From positions 1,984,001 to 2,048,000 of the forward strand of contig NZ_CP019113.1 in the NCBI RefSeq assembly GCF_001888805.2: a DNA stretch of 64,000 nucleotides, given 5' to 3'. Below, one piece after another: positions 1 through 8,349 of this stretch; position 1 is the stretch's first letter, and each line of letters opens with the position of its first letter. Under the pieces are notes generated by a model. It saw only the letters and a list, made by a program, of their open reading frames with translations, searched no databases and was not told the DNA's origin. Source of the DNA: Enterobacter sp. SA187. Lineage in GTDB: Bacteria; Pseudomonadota; Gammaproteobacteria; Enterobacterales; Enterobacteriaceae. A program made the position numbers and the translations under genes.

Positions 1-21
1 CAGGGTTTCGATAATCAACAC
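1..21 (-). CDS. panC: pantoate--beta-alanine ligase, first codons only (partial)
   Basis: Only the first seven codons lie in the window; the gene continues beyond the left edge. Read on the minus strand from a GTG at 21 they encode MLIIETL, the usual N-terminus of enterobacterial PanC, which joins pantoate and beta-alanine in the last step of pantothenate synthesis. An AAGGAGT ribosome-binding site lies just upstream, and the gene starts 11 bp after the panB stop, matching the panB-panC operon of E. coli. The identification rests on these few residues and on synteny. Confidence 0.8.
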
Positions 22-32
22 AATAAGACTCC

Positions 33-824
33 TTAATGGAAACTGTGCTCTTCGCCGGGATAAACTCCCGCTTCCACCTCTTCCACGTACTGACGCACCG
101 CAGCGCGCATATCGCCGGTACCGGTGAGGAAGTTTTTAGCAAATTTTGGAATATGTCCGCCGGTAATGCCAAAGGCGTCGTGCATCACCAGGATCTGCCC
201 GTCGGTAACATTGCCCGCGCCAATACCGATGACCGGAATGCGCAGCGCGTCGGTAATGCGTTTCGCCAGTTCAACCGGCACGCACTCCAGCACCAGCAGT
301 TGCGCGCCTGCGGCTTCTAACGCCAGCGCATCGTCAAACAGCGTTTGCGCGGCATCGCCCCGGCCCTGCACTTTATAGCCGCCGAAAATATTCACCGACT
401 GCGGGGTTAAGCCCAGATGACCGCACACCGGCACCGCGCGGTCGGTCAACATTTTTACCGTCTCCGCCAGCCAGCGTCCACCTTCAATTTTGACCATGTT
501 GGCCCCGGCGCGCATCACTTCTGCGGAACTGGCAAACGCCTGTTCAGGCGTGGCGTACGCCATAAACGGCAGGTCGGCGAGCAGCAGGCAATGCGGCGCG
601 CCACGGCGAACGGCGCGCGTGTGGTAGGCAATATCTTCTACCGTTACCGGCAGCGTGGAATCATGTCCTTGTACCGTCATCCCTAACGAATCACCCACCA
701 GCATGACGTTGATCCCTTCTTCGGCAAAGAGTTTGGCGAAGCTGAAATCATAGGCAGTGATGGTGGCGAAGCGCTTTTTTTCCTCTTTACATTTCAGTAG
801 CGAGGAGATGGTGGTTGGTTTCAT
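33..824 (-). CDS. panB: 3-methyl-2-oxobutanoate hydroxymethyltransferase PanB
   Basis: Ketopantoate hydroxymethyltransferase transfers a methylene group from 5,10-methylene-tetrahydrofolate to 2-oxoisovalerate, the first committed step of pantothenate and coenzyme A synthesis in the cytoplasm. The 263-residue product is close to the family's usual length and carries the Mg-binding VGDSLGM segment near residues 43-49 and the catalytic-region GHLGLTPQS and GIGAG motifs of this TIM-barrel enzyme. It is first in a panB-panC unit transcribed leftward. Only about 100 bp separate it from folK, so a promoter must lie in 825-927. E. coli carries a yad fimbrial operon at this junction; none is present here. 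Confidence 0.97.
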   Translation of the reverse strand: MKPTTISSLLKCKEEKKRFATITAYDFSFAKLFAEEGINVMLVGDSLGMTVQGHDSTLPVTVEDIAYHTRAVRRGAPHCLLLADLPFMAYATPEQAFASSAEVMRAGANMVKIEGGRWLAETVKMLTDRAVPVCGHLGLTPQSVNIFGGYKVQGRGDAAQTLFDDALALEAAGAQLLVLECVPVELAKRITDALRIPVIGIGAGNVTDGQILVMHDAFGITGGHIPKFAKNFLTGTGDMRAAVRQYVEEVEAGVYPGEEHSFH

Positions 825-927
825 AACGTTTCCTGATGGAGCCTTCAGACTTCCGGCATTCTATCAGTAACATTGATGCGAACAATGATTTTAGCCAGGC
901 TTTCGCCAGGCGAAAGCAAGGGGAGAT

Positions 928-1407
928 TTACCAGAGGGCGGGTTTTGGCGCGCCGCACTGCGTCAGTACGCAGGCGAGGGGCGTGCCGTCCGGGAAGAGC
1001 GCTTCCGGGGCAATTTCAAACAGCGGCCACAGCATAAAGCCACGGTTATGCATGTCGTAATGGGGAACCGTCAGGCGGGACGTGTTAATCACCTCATCGC
1101 CAAACAGCATGATGTCCAGATCGAGGGTGCGCGGCCCCCAGCGCTCGGCTTTGCGTACCCGACCCTGCGCCAGCTCAATACGCTGGGTATGATCGAGCAG
1201 GGCTTCGGCATCAAGCGTGGTTTCAAGCGCGACGGCGGCGTTCAGGTAATCGGGTTGATCCTGCGGGCCAAGGGGCGGCGTGCGGTAAAACGGTGAAAGC
1301 GCAACAATCTGGCTGTGCGGGATCTCTCCCAGCGCCGTGATGGCCGCGTTCACCTGCTCAAGAGGTGAGGCCAGATTGCTGCCGATAGCGATATACGCCA
1401 GCGTCAT
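928..1407 (-). CDS. folK: 2-amino-4-hydroxy-6-hydroxymethyldihydropteridine pyrophosphokinase
   Basis: HPPK transfers pyrophosphate from ATP to 6-hydroxymethyl-7,8-dihydropterin in folate synthesis. The 159-residue length equals that of the E. coli enzyme, and the HPPK signature [15 protein letters not shown], containing the metal-binding DLD aspartates, is intact at about residues 88-102. The start codon overlaps the pcnB stop by 4 bp (ATGA), so folK is translationally coupled to pcnB as the last gene of the leftward dksA-gluQ-pcnB-folK group. Confidence 0.97.
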   Translation of the reverse strand: MTLAYIAIGSNLASPLEQVNAAITALGEIPHSQIVALSPFYRTPPLGPQDQPDYLNAAVALETTLDAEALLDHTQRIELAQGRVRKAERWGPRTLDLDIMLFGDEVINTSRLTVPHYDMHNRGFMLWPLFEIAPEALFPDGTPLACVLTQCGAPKPALW

Positions 1408-2804
1408 GCGCTGCCTTCGCGGCGCGGCGCGCGTTTGCGCGGACGGCGGTGACGGCGACGTTCCTGCGGTTCGTCGTCCAGCACGTCGAGCATGCCTTTT
1501 TGCGCCGGTGGCGCGGATACCTGGAATTCACCCCACCACTGCGTCAGACGTTGCAGTTCGTGGTTGTTTTCCGCTTCGGCACGCAGCGCCATCAAATCGT
1601 AGGCGGCGCGGAATTTCGGATGCTCCATCAGCTTCCAGGCGCGTTTACCCTGACGACGGGACATGCGCAGCTGTAGCTGCCAGATATCGCGCACCAGCGT
1701 GGTAATGCGTTTCGGAATAGCCAGCGTGCGGCAGGCTTCGTCGAGCACATCGTTCATCGCCAGCGCAAAGGCGTCGTGATAGGTCAGCCCGCTTTCCTGG
1801 GCGATGCGCTGCGCGGTTTCCAGCTGCGGATACCACAGCATGGCGGCGAACAGGAAGGCTGGATTGACGCGCATATCGTTATGAATGCGGTTATCGGTAT
1901 TCTTCAGCACCTGATCGATGATGCGTTCCATCGGCGTATCGCCGCTCTCGGTAAAGTAGCGGGTAATGGTCGGGAACAGCGGCTGGAAAAGGCTGTATTC
2001 GCGCAGCAGCTTATAGGTTTCGTAACCGTAGCCCGCCTGCAAAAGCTTGAGGGACTCTTCAAACAGGCGCGCCGGCGGCACGTCGTTGATGAGCGTCGCC
2101 AGGCGCGGGATCGGCTCGGCGGTTTCGTCGCTGATACGCATATGCAGTTTGGCGGCAAAGCGCACCGCGCGCAGCATACGCACCGGATCTTCCCGATAGC
2201 GGGTTTCCGGATTGCCGATCAGACGGATCACGCCGTCTTCCAGATCGCGCATCCCGCCCACATAATCGCGCACGGTAAAATCGGCGACGCTGTAATAGAG
2301 GCTGTTGATGGTGAAATCGCGGCGCTGCGCATCATCTTCGATGGAGCCGAAAATGTTATCGCGCAGCAGCATGCCATTCTGGCCACGCTGGGAAGTGGTG
2401 CGATCGGCAGCCTGCTCTTCATGATGCCCGCGGAAAGTGGCGACCTCGATAATCTCCGGGCCAAACATCACGTGCGCAAGACGAAAACGACGACCGACCA
2501 GACGGCAGTTGCGGAACAGCTTACGCACCTGATCCGGCGTGGCGTTGGTGGTGACGTCGAAATCTTTTGGCTTTTTGCCCAGCAACAGGTCACGCACCCC
2601 GCCGCCGACCAGGTATGACTCATAGCCGGCTTTATTCAGGCGATAGAGGACCTTGAGGGCATTTTCACTGATATCTTTGCGGGAAATCGTGTGCTGCTCA
2701 CGCGGGATAACCGTCATCTTTGGTTCGGCGATGGCGACGTCTTCGGCCATGCTCTCCTCGCGGCTTAGCACCTTGCGGCAAAAATTAGCGACTCGGGTAA
2801 AAAT
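1404..2804 (-). CDS. pcnB: poly(A) polymerase I, initiating at an AUU codon
   Basis: Adds poly(A) tails to RNA 3' ends, promoting decay and controlling plasmid copy number through antisense RNAs. The nucleotidyltransferase core shows [20 protein letters not shown] with the catalytic DxD, followed by the tRNA-nucleotidyltransferase-like domain with [15 protein letters not shown] residues, and ends in the Arg-rich tail [14 protein letters not shown]. The open frame extends to an ATG at 2837, but homology to E. coli PcnB begins at [11 protein letters not shown]. That places the start at the ATT codon 2804-2802, with GAGG six bases upstream, giving 466 residues. E. coli pcnB is known to use an inefficient AUU start that limits expression; the same arrangement is inferred here. 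Confidence 0.95.
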   Translation of the reverse strand: MFTRVANFCRKVLSREESMAEDVAIAEPKMTVIPREQHTISRKDISENALKVLYRLNKAGYESYLVGGGVRDLLLGKKPKDFDVTTNATPDQVRKLFRNCRLVGRRFRLAHVMFGPEIIEVATFRGHHEEQAADRTTSQRGQNGMLLRDNIFGSIEDDAQRRDFTINSLYYSVADFTVRDYVGGMRDLEDGVIRLIGNPETRYREDPVRMLRAVRFAAKLHMRISDETAEPIPRLATLINDVPPARLFEESLKLLQAGYGYETYKLLREYSLFQPLFPTITRYFTESGDTPMERIIDQVLKNTDNRIHNDMRVNPAFLFAAMLWYPQLETAQRIAQESGLTYHDAFALAMNDVLDEACRTLAIPKRITTLVRDIWQLQLRMSRRQGKRAWKLMEHPKFRAAYDLMALRAEAENNHELQRLTQWWGEFQVSAPPAQKGMLDVLDDEPQERRRHRRPRKRAPRREGSA

Positions 2805-2859
2805 AGTGCACCTCGGTTGTGTCAGTCTTCTGGACAAAAAAATTGCGGCTTATCATAGC

Positions 2860-3756
2860 TCAGCGTGGGGCATTTGAGAATGCCGGATTCACGCAGGCTT
2901 GCTCCGGCACCCGTGACAGGGACCAGTTTTGCACCGCTCGTTGTAGCAGGGCGTCCACGGACAGATCCTGCCATTCTTCTGTTACATCCTGATTTAAAAA
3001 CGCTAACGCGCTGATAAGTATGGGGCGCGGGTCCCCCTGCGGCAGCGCCGGAGCGTGATTCTGCTTCGACAGCTTATCGCCGGCGGCATTGAGCGCCAGC
3101 GGCAGGTGGATATACTCCGGCACCGCCCAGCCAAGCAGTTGATAGAGCGAAATCTGGCGTACCGTCGGTTCAATCAAATCCGCGCCGCGCACAATTTCCG
3201 TCACGCCCTGGAAATGATCGTCCACCACCACCGCCAGATTATATGCAAATAACCCATCACGGCGATGAATAATAAAATCTTCATGCGCCAGCGCCGCATC
3301 GGCGACGATCTCGCCGCGCAGCCGATCGTGAAAACGGGTCACCGGTTGATGCTGAATAAGCCGCAGCGCAGCGTTTTCCGGGCCATTGCCCCGCGTCCGG
3401 CAGTAGCCGTCATAGACGCCGCCAATGCTCTGAATACGCGCCCTGGTGCAGGTGCAGTAATAGCAGCGCTCTTGTTGGTGCAGCTGTTGCAGAATGTCGC
3501 GGTAGGCGTCATGACGCCGGGACTGCCACAGCACGTCGCCATCCCAGTGCAAACCATAGTGTTCGAGCTGGCGCAGAATAGTGTTAGCGGCGCCGGGGAC
3601 TTCACGCGGGGGATCAATATCTTCGATACGTACCAGCCAGCGACCGGCATGGGCGCGCGCCTGTAAATAGCTGCCAAGGGCGGCGATCAGCGAACCGAAA
3701 TGGAGTTCACCAGAAGGGGATGGCGCAAAGCGCCCGATATAATCAGCGTCAGGCAT
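2860..3756 (-). CDS. gluQ: glutamyl-Q tRNA(Asp) synthetase
   Basis: A truncated paralogue of glutamyl-tRNA synthetase that attaches glutamate to the queuosine base at position 34 of tRNA(Asp) instead of to the 3' end. The 298 residues cover only a class I catalytic domain: [15 protein letters not shown] carries the HIGH-like motif (HFGS), [11 protein letters not shown] supplies zinc-binding cysteines, and KLSKQ stands for KMSKS. There is no anticodon-binding domain. The gene follows dksA with a hairpin between them, as in E. coli and Shigella. The ATG at 3756 has no clear Shine-Dalgarno, so the exact start is less certain than the gene. Confidence 0.95.
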   Translation of the reverse strand: MPDADYIGRFAPSPSGELHFGSLIAALGSYLQARAHAGRWLVRIEDIDPPREVPGAANTILRQLEHYGLHWDGDVLWQSRRHDAYRDILQQLHQQERCYYCTCTRARIQSIGGVYDGYCRTRGNGPENAALRLIQHQPVTRFHDRLRGEIVADAALAHEDFIIHRRDGLFAYNLAVVVDDHFQGVTEIVRGADLIEPTVRQISLYQLLGWAVPEYIHLPLALNAAGDKLSKQNHAPALPQGDPRPILISALAFLNQDVTEEWQDLSVDALLQRAVQNWSLSRVPEQACVNPAFSNAPR

Positions 3757-3775
3757 GGTTGGGTAAAGCTAAGAG

Positions 3776-3794
3776 GGCGGGAGAGACTCCCGCC
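3776..3794 (-). terminator. hairpin between dksA and gluQ (attenuating terminator)
   Basis: A perfect 8-bp inverted repeat, GGCGGGAG and CTCCCGCC with a 3-nt loop, lies between the dksA stop and the gluQ start, followed on the minus strand by a pyrimidine stretch with few consecutive T residues. A terminator between dksA and gluQ is known in E. coli and Shigella, where read-through sets the lower level of gluQ. The same role is inferred here. Confidence 0.7.
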
Positions 3795-3822
3795 TGAGAG
3801 AACATTACGAAAGCGCCGCAGG

Positions 3823-4278
3823 TTAACCCGCCATTTGTTTTTCGCGGATTTCTGCCAGTGTTTTGCAGTCGATGCACAGGTCAGCCGTAGGACGGGCTTC
3901 CAGGCGGCGAATGCCGATTTCAACACCGCAGGACTCGCAGAAGCCGAAGTCTTCGTCTTCCACTTTCTTAAGCGTTTTCTCGATCTTTTTGATCAGTTTA
4001 CGTTCGCGGTCACGGTTACGCAGTTCAAGGCTGAACTCTTCTTCCTGTGCGGCACGGTCTACCGGATCAGGGAAGTTAGCGGCTTCGTCCTGCATATGTG
4101 TGACAGTGCGATCGACTTCGTCCCTAAGTTGATTACGCCACGCTTCCAGAATGCGTTTGAAATGCGTGAGCTGGGCTTCGTTCATATACTCTTCGCCCGG
4201 CTTCTCCTGGTATGGCTCCACCCCAGCGATGGCGAGAATACTCAGGGACGATGTTTTACGGTTTTGCCCTTCTTGCAT
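3823..4278 (-). CDS. dksA: RNA polymerase-binding transcription factor DksA
   Basis: Binds in the RNA polymerase secondary channel and acts with ppGpp in the stringent response, repressing rRNA and activating amino-acid promoters. The product has 151 residues, identical in length to E. coli DksA and nearly identical in sequence. It has a coiled-coil region bearing the tip aspartates in [11 protein letters not shown], then a zinc finger with CESCG and CIDCK cysteine pairs. An upstream in-frame ATG exists, but the ATG at 4278 has an AAGGAG site at good spacing and matches the family start. The 175-bp gap to sfsA should contain its promoters. Confidence 0.98.
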   Translation of the reverse strand: MQEGQNRKTSSLSILAIAGVEPYQEKPGEEYMNEAQLTHFKRILEAWRNQLRDEVDRTVTHMQDEAANFPDPVDRAAQEEEFSLELRNRDRERKLIKKIEKTLKKVEDEDFGFCESCGVEIGIRRLEARPTADLCIDCKTLAEIREKQMAG

Positions 4279-4453
4279 GTTGTTTCTCCTTAACACGCAC
4301 TATCGATCCCCGTGTTGGGGAAAAATCAGGCCGCTATAAATAGCAGATGCTTTTCAGGATAGCAATTATCTAAACGTTACACTTGACAACCCTGTGAGGA
4401 AAAGCGTATTTGCGCACGTAGGCCAGCACACTATTTACTCAGCCACTATACCT

Positions 4454-5158
4454 TTAAAATTCGGCAGATAGCGGCATTGTCAGACTCATAATTTCGGCAG
4501 AAAGTTCCGCTTTATAAATCAGAATTTCTACCCCCTGCCGCTGCGCTTCACTGAGAAGCTGTGCGTATTTAGGATCAATGTGGCGAGCCGGTGAAAATCG
4601 GTCAATGGCTGAATGCAGCACGGCAAACAACAGCACTGCCCGATCCCCTGCGGCCGCCACGCTCATCAACTCACGCAGATGCTTCTGCCCCCGCAGCGTG
4701 ACCGCATCGGGGAAATAGCCCTGCGCCTTATCGGCCAGCGTGACTGATTTCACTTCAATATAGCAGTTGCGGCGGTCTTCTGCCTGTAACATGAAATCAA
4801 TACGGCTCTGCTCAGAACCATATTTCACTTCACTTTTCAAAGTGCTATAGCCCGTTAGTGTTGGCAAACGATCTGCCATTAATGCCTCTTTCACTAACAT
4901 ATTGGCGCGCAAAGTATTGACGCAAATCCACGCGCCCGCTTGCGTTTGAGTTAATTCCCAGGTGTGTGCATATTTCCGTTTAGTATTTTCTGAAGTGGAA
5001 TACCAGACGGTGTCGCCAGGCGTCGCGCAACCGGTCATCGCGCCGGTATTCGGGCAGTGCAGGGTCAGGGTTTCACCTGTGGGCGTCACCACATCCGCCA
5101 GAAAGCGTTTATAACGCTGGATCAGGGTGGCGGACTGAAGCGGCGGAGAAAACTGCAT
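4454..5158 (-). CDS. sfsA: SfsA family DNA/RNA-binding nuclease-fold protein
   Basis: The 234 residues match E. coli SfsA in length. SfsA was described as a DNA-binding protein that stimulates maltose genes when overexpressed; its physiological role is unclear. The fold includes an N-terminal OB-like region ([17 protein letters not shown] near 33-50) and a PD-(D/E)XK-like core, with IDFML at residues 119-123 and the acidic/lysine pair of YIEVKSVTL near 133-141. It starts 3 bp after the thpR stop, so the two are probably cotranscribed. Confidence 0.93.
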   Translation of the reverse strand: MQFSPPLQSATLIQRYKRFLADVVTPTGETLTLHCPNTGAMTGCATPGDTVWYSTSENTKRKYAHTWELTQTQAGAWICVNTLRANMLVKEALMADRLPTLTGYSTLKSEVKYGSEQSRIDFMLQAEDRRNCYIEVKSVTLADKAQGYFPDAVTLRGQKHLRELMSVAAAGDRAVLLFAVLHSAIDRFSPARHIDPKYAQLLSEAQRQGVEILIYKAELSAEIMSLTMPLSAEF

Positions 5159-5161
5159 AGG

Positions 5162-5698
5162 TCATTCCTTTTGGCTGAGCGTCCAGCGGCTGAGCGCCGT
5201 GTAACGCGTACGTCCCTTAATAAACTGCGATTCATACAGCACAAATTCATTCACCGGAAACGACCAGCGAAAGCCCGGCGGCGGTATAGTGACCGCATGG
5301 CTGGCGTCGCGCAGCAGCGTAACGTGCGGGTGAAACGGCTGCGGGCTTTGATAGCATCCACTGCGGGCGGCCTGCGCGCGCAGCATACTCGCCAGTTGCA
5401 GCAGGCCCCGCGGCGGCTGACGGGTACCGAGCCAGACGACCCGCGAGCGCAGCCACTGTCCGGCATCATCGAGCGTCAGCGTAAAGCCTGGCTGGCGGAT
5501 ACGCCCGGCCAGCTCGCACAACGCCCGCTGTTTGTCAGCGCTCACATCGCCTAAAAACGCCAGCGTCAGGTGCAGATTAGCCGCCGCGATCGGGCGACCG
5601 GCGTCCGGAGCAAAGTGCGCGGCGCGCCAGTGGATCACCTGCTGCTGTACGTCAGCGGGCAGTTCAAGGCCGAAAAACAGCCGTCTGGTATCTGGCAT
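5162..5698 (-). CDS. thpR: RNA 2',3'-cyclic phosphodiesterase (2H family)
   Basis: Formerly LigT. A 2H phosphoesterase that opens 2',3'-cyclic phosphates and can ligate tRNA half-molecules with a 2'-5' bond in vitro. The 178-residue product carries both HxT/Sx motifs: HLTLAFLG near residue 44 and HPHVTLLRDA near residue 126. The open frame runs further upstream, but that part is antisense to hrpB. The ATG at 5698 gives the MPDTRRLFFGLELP start expected for the family. It is divergent from hrpB with about 78 bp between the starts. Confidence 0.94.
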   Translation of the reverse strand: MPDTRRLFFGLELPADVQQQVIHWRAAHFAPDAGRPIAAANLHLTLAFLGDVSADKQRALCELAGRIRQPGFTLTLDDAGQWLRSRVVWLGTRQPPRGLLQLASMLRAQAARSGCYQSPQPFHPHVTLLRDASHAVTIPPPGFRWSFPVNEFVLYESQFIKGRTRYTALSRWTLSQKE

Positions 5699-5776
5699 AA
5701 GGGATACTCGGTAATGATTTACGGCGATGCTACAATGCACGCCGATGAAATGAAAGTTAACCCACTGGAGCCCTGC

Positions 5777-8212
5777 GTGTCCTCTTTGCCGGTTGCCGCC
5801 GTACTGCCTGAATTGCTTGCCGCGCTGAAAAGCGCCTCCTGCGTGCTGCTTAATGCGCCCACCGGGGCCGGGAAATCCACCTGGCTGCCGTTGCAAATTC
5901 TGCAACAGGGCGAGATTGCAGGCCGCATTTTACTCCTTGAGCCGCGCCGACTGGCGGCGCGTAACGTCGCGCAGCGGCTGGCGGAAAGCCTGAATGAAAA
6001 GCCCGGCGACACCGTCGGCTACCGAATGCGTGCCGAAACCTGCGTCGGGCCGCAGACCCGCCTCGAAGTGGTCACTGAAGGGATCCTCACGCGCATGATC
6101 CAGCAGGATCCGGAACTGACCGGCGTGGGGCTGGTGATCCTCGATGAATTCCACGAACGCAGCGTACAGGCAGATCTGGCGCTGGCGCTGCTGCTGGATG
6201 TGCAACAAGGGCTGCGGGACGATCTCAAATTATTGATTATGTCGGCGACGCTGGATAACGAACGGCTGCGCGGGCTACTGCCCGATGCGCCGGTGATTGC
6301 GTCCGAAGGCCGCGCGTTTCCCGTGGAACGGCGCTACCAGCCGCTGCCCGCGCATCAGCGTACCGATGAAGCTATCGCCATTGCCACCGCCGAACTGCTG
6401 CGGGCGGAGCGCGGCTCGCTGCTGCTGTTTCTGCCGGGCGTCGGCGAGATCCAGCGCGTGCAGGAACACCTCGCCTCGCGCGTGGGTGCGGATGTCCAGC
6501 TCTGTCCGTTATACGGCGCGCTGCCGCTGGCCGAACAGCGTAAAGCCATTCTTCCCGCACCGGAGGGGCTGCGCAAAGTGGTGCTGGCGACCAACATTGC
6601 GGAAACCAGTCTGACCATCGAAGGCATTCGCTTAGTGGTGGACAGCGCCCAGGAGCGGGTGGCGCGTTTCGATCCCCGTACCGGGCTGACGCGGCTGGTG
6701 ACCCAGCGTATCAGCCAGGCGTCGATGACCCAGCGCGCAGGCCGCGCCGGGCGACTGGAGGCGGGGATCTGCGTGCATCTGCTGGCAAAAGATCAGGCGG
6801 AACGCGCCGCCGGGCAGAGCGAGGCGGAGATCCTGCAAAGCGATCTCTCCGGTCTGCTGCTGGAGTTGCTGCAATGGGGATGCCCGGATCCGGCGCAGCT
6901 GTGTTTTCTGGATGCGCCGCCCGCCGCGAATCTGGCCGCAGCAAGAACATTACTGACGCAGCTCCAGGCGCTGGCGGACGATCGCCTGACCCCGCGCGGG
7001 CAGAAAATCGCGCAGCTCGGCACCGATCCGCGTCACGGGGCGATGCTTATCGCCGCGAACACGCCGGATAAGATCGCCACCGCCGCGAAACTGGTCGCCA
7101 TTCTTGAAGAGCCGCCGCGTGGCGGGAATAGCGATTTAAGCGTCGCCTTCTCACGCAGTCAGCCGCACTGGCAGCGCCGCAGCCAGCAGTTGATTAAACG
7201 CCTCAACGCGCGGGCAGGCGCGGAGGACAGCGATCTGCTCCCCGGTCTGCTGGCCTGTGGTTTTGCTGACCGTATCGCCCGCCGTCGCGGGCAGGAAGGA
7301 CGCTACCAGTTGGCGAATGGCATGGGCGTGATGCTCGACAGCGACGATGCGCTGGGGCGTCATGAGTGGCTGATCGCGCCCTTGCTGTTGCAGGGCAGCC
7401 ATACGCCGGACGCGCGCATTTTGCAGGCGCTGGCGCTGGACATTAATGCGCTGGTCACCGCGCACCCGGAATTATTACGCCAGTCTGATACGGTGGAATG
7501 GGATGACGTGCAGGGCACGCTGAAAGCCTTTCGCCGCAGTCAGATTGGACAGCTAACATTAAACGTCAGGCCGCTGGCGAAACCGTCGGAAGAAGAGCTG
7601 CATCTGGCGATGCTCAACGGCATCCGCGAGAAGGGCTTGCAGGTGCTGAACTGGACGCCGGAAGCGCAGCAACTGCGATTGCGTCTGCACTGCGCTGCAA
7701 AATGGCTGCCGGAAACGGCATGGCCCGCCGTGGATGATGACTCGCTTTTGGCAACGCTTGAGCTATGGTTACTTCCCGGCATGCAGGGCGTTCACTCCCT
7801 GCGCGCCCTGAAAGCGCTGGATGTGTGCCGGGCGCTGGAAAATTTGCTGAGCTGGCCGATGCGTCAACGGCTGGATAGTGCGCTGCCGTCGCATTACACT
7901 GTGCCGACGGAAAGCCGGATAGCCATTCGTTATCACGAGGATAACGACCCGGTGCTGGCGGTGCGGATGCAGGAGATGTTTGGCGAGGCGACCACGCCCG
8001 CCATTGCCGACGGGCGCGTGCCGCTGGTGCTGGAGCTGCTGTCTCCCGCCCGCCGTCCCTTACAGATCACGCGCGATCTCAGCGCGTTCTGGCAGGGCGC
8101 GTACCGTGAAGTGCAGAAAGAGATGAAAGGGCGCTATCCCAAACATGTCTGGCCGGATGACCCGGCAACGGCAGCGCCCACCCGGCGTACTAAAAAGTAT
8201 TCACAGGCATAA
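5777..8212 (+). CDS. hrpB: ATP-dependent RNA helicase HrpB (DEAH family)
   Basis: A DExH-box helicase whose cellular role in E. coli is not settled. Helicase motifs are intact: Walker A APTGAGKST, motif II LDEFH, motif III SATL, motif VI QRAGRAGR. They are followed by the HA2/winged-helix region and the HrpB C-terminal domain ending in GRYPKHVWPDDP. The open frame begins at 5570, but homology starts at a GTG (5777) read as MSSLPVAAVLPEL and preceded by TGGAG six bases upstream, giving 811 residues against 809 in E. coli. In-frame ATGs at 5717, 5735 and 5750 are alternative starts but have poorer family support. Confidence 0.93.
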   Translation: MSSLPVAAVLPELLAALKSASCVLLNAPTGAGKSTWLPLQILQQGEIAGRILLLEPRRLAARNVAQRLAESLNEKPGDTVGYRMRAETCVGPQTRLEVVTEGILTRMIQQDPELTGVGLVILDEFHERSVQADLALALLLDVQQGLRDDLKLLIMSATLDNERLRGLLPDAPVIASEGRAFPVERRYQPLPAHQRTDEAIAIATAELLRAERGSLLLFLPGVGEIQRVQEHLASRVGADVQLCPLYGALPLAEQRKAILPAPEGLRKVVLATNIAETSLTIEGIRLVVDSAQERVARFDPRTGLTRLVTQRISQASMTQRAGRAGRLEAGICVHLLAKDQAERAAGQSEAEILQSDLSGLLLELLQWGCPDPAQLCFLDAPPAANLAAARTLLTQLQALADDRLTPRGQKIAQLGTDPRHGAMLIAANTPDKIATAAKLVAILEEPPRGGNSDLSVAFSRSQPHWQRRSQQLIKRLNARAGAEDSDLLPGLLACGFADRIARRRGQEGRYQLANGMGVMLDSDDALGRHEWLIAPLLLQGSHTPDARILQALALDINALVTAHPELLRQSDTVEWDDVQGTLKAFRRSQIGQLTLNVRPLAKPSEEELHLAMLNGIREKGLQVLNWTPEAQQLRLRLHCAAKWLPETAWPAVDDDSLLATLELWLLPGMQGVHSLRALKALDVCRALENLLSWPMRQRLDSALPSHYTVPTESRIAIRYHEDNDPVLAVRMQEMFGEATTPAIADGRVPLVLELLSPARRPLQITRDLSAFWQGAYREVQKEMKGRYPKHVWPDDPATAAPTRRTKKYSQA

Positions 8213-8220
8213 TCACATCC

Positions 8221-8253
8221 TGTAGGCCGGATAAGCGTCAGCGCCATCCGGCA
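8221..8253. repeat. single REP unit between hrpB and mrcB
   Basis: A GC-rich imperfect palindrome (GTAGGCCGGATAAGCG paired with GCGCCATCCGGCA) typical of enterobacterial repetitive extragenic palindromes. It lies in the 137-bp gap downstream of hrpB, where it may stabilise the hrpB mRNA 3' end. Confidence 0.85.
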
Positions 8254-8349
8254 CGAGTGCAATGAACTTTGAGAGATTTCTTCTTCCGCCATTTTGCGGA
8301 AGCAATGAGGATCGGGCCTTGCGCCTGAAAAATGTAGCGGAGAGTAAAC

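Noticed and set aside
1776..2618. 280-codon plus-strand frame opposite pcnB
   Set aside because: It is a shadow of pcnB without ribosome-binding site or homology.
5570..5776. N-terminal extension of hrpB by 69 codons
   Set aside because: It overlaps thpR on the other strand and lacks family similarity; the GTG at 5777 fits E. coli HrpB and has a ribosome-binding site.
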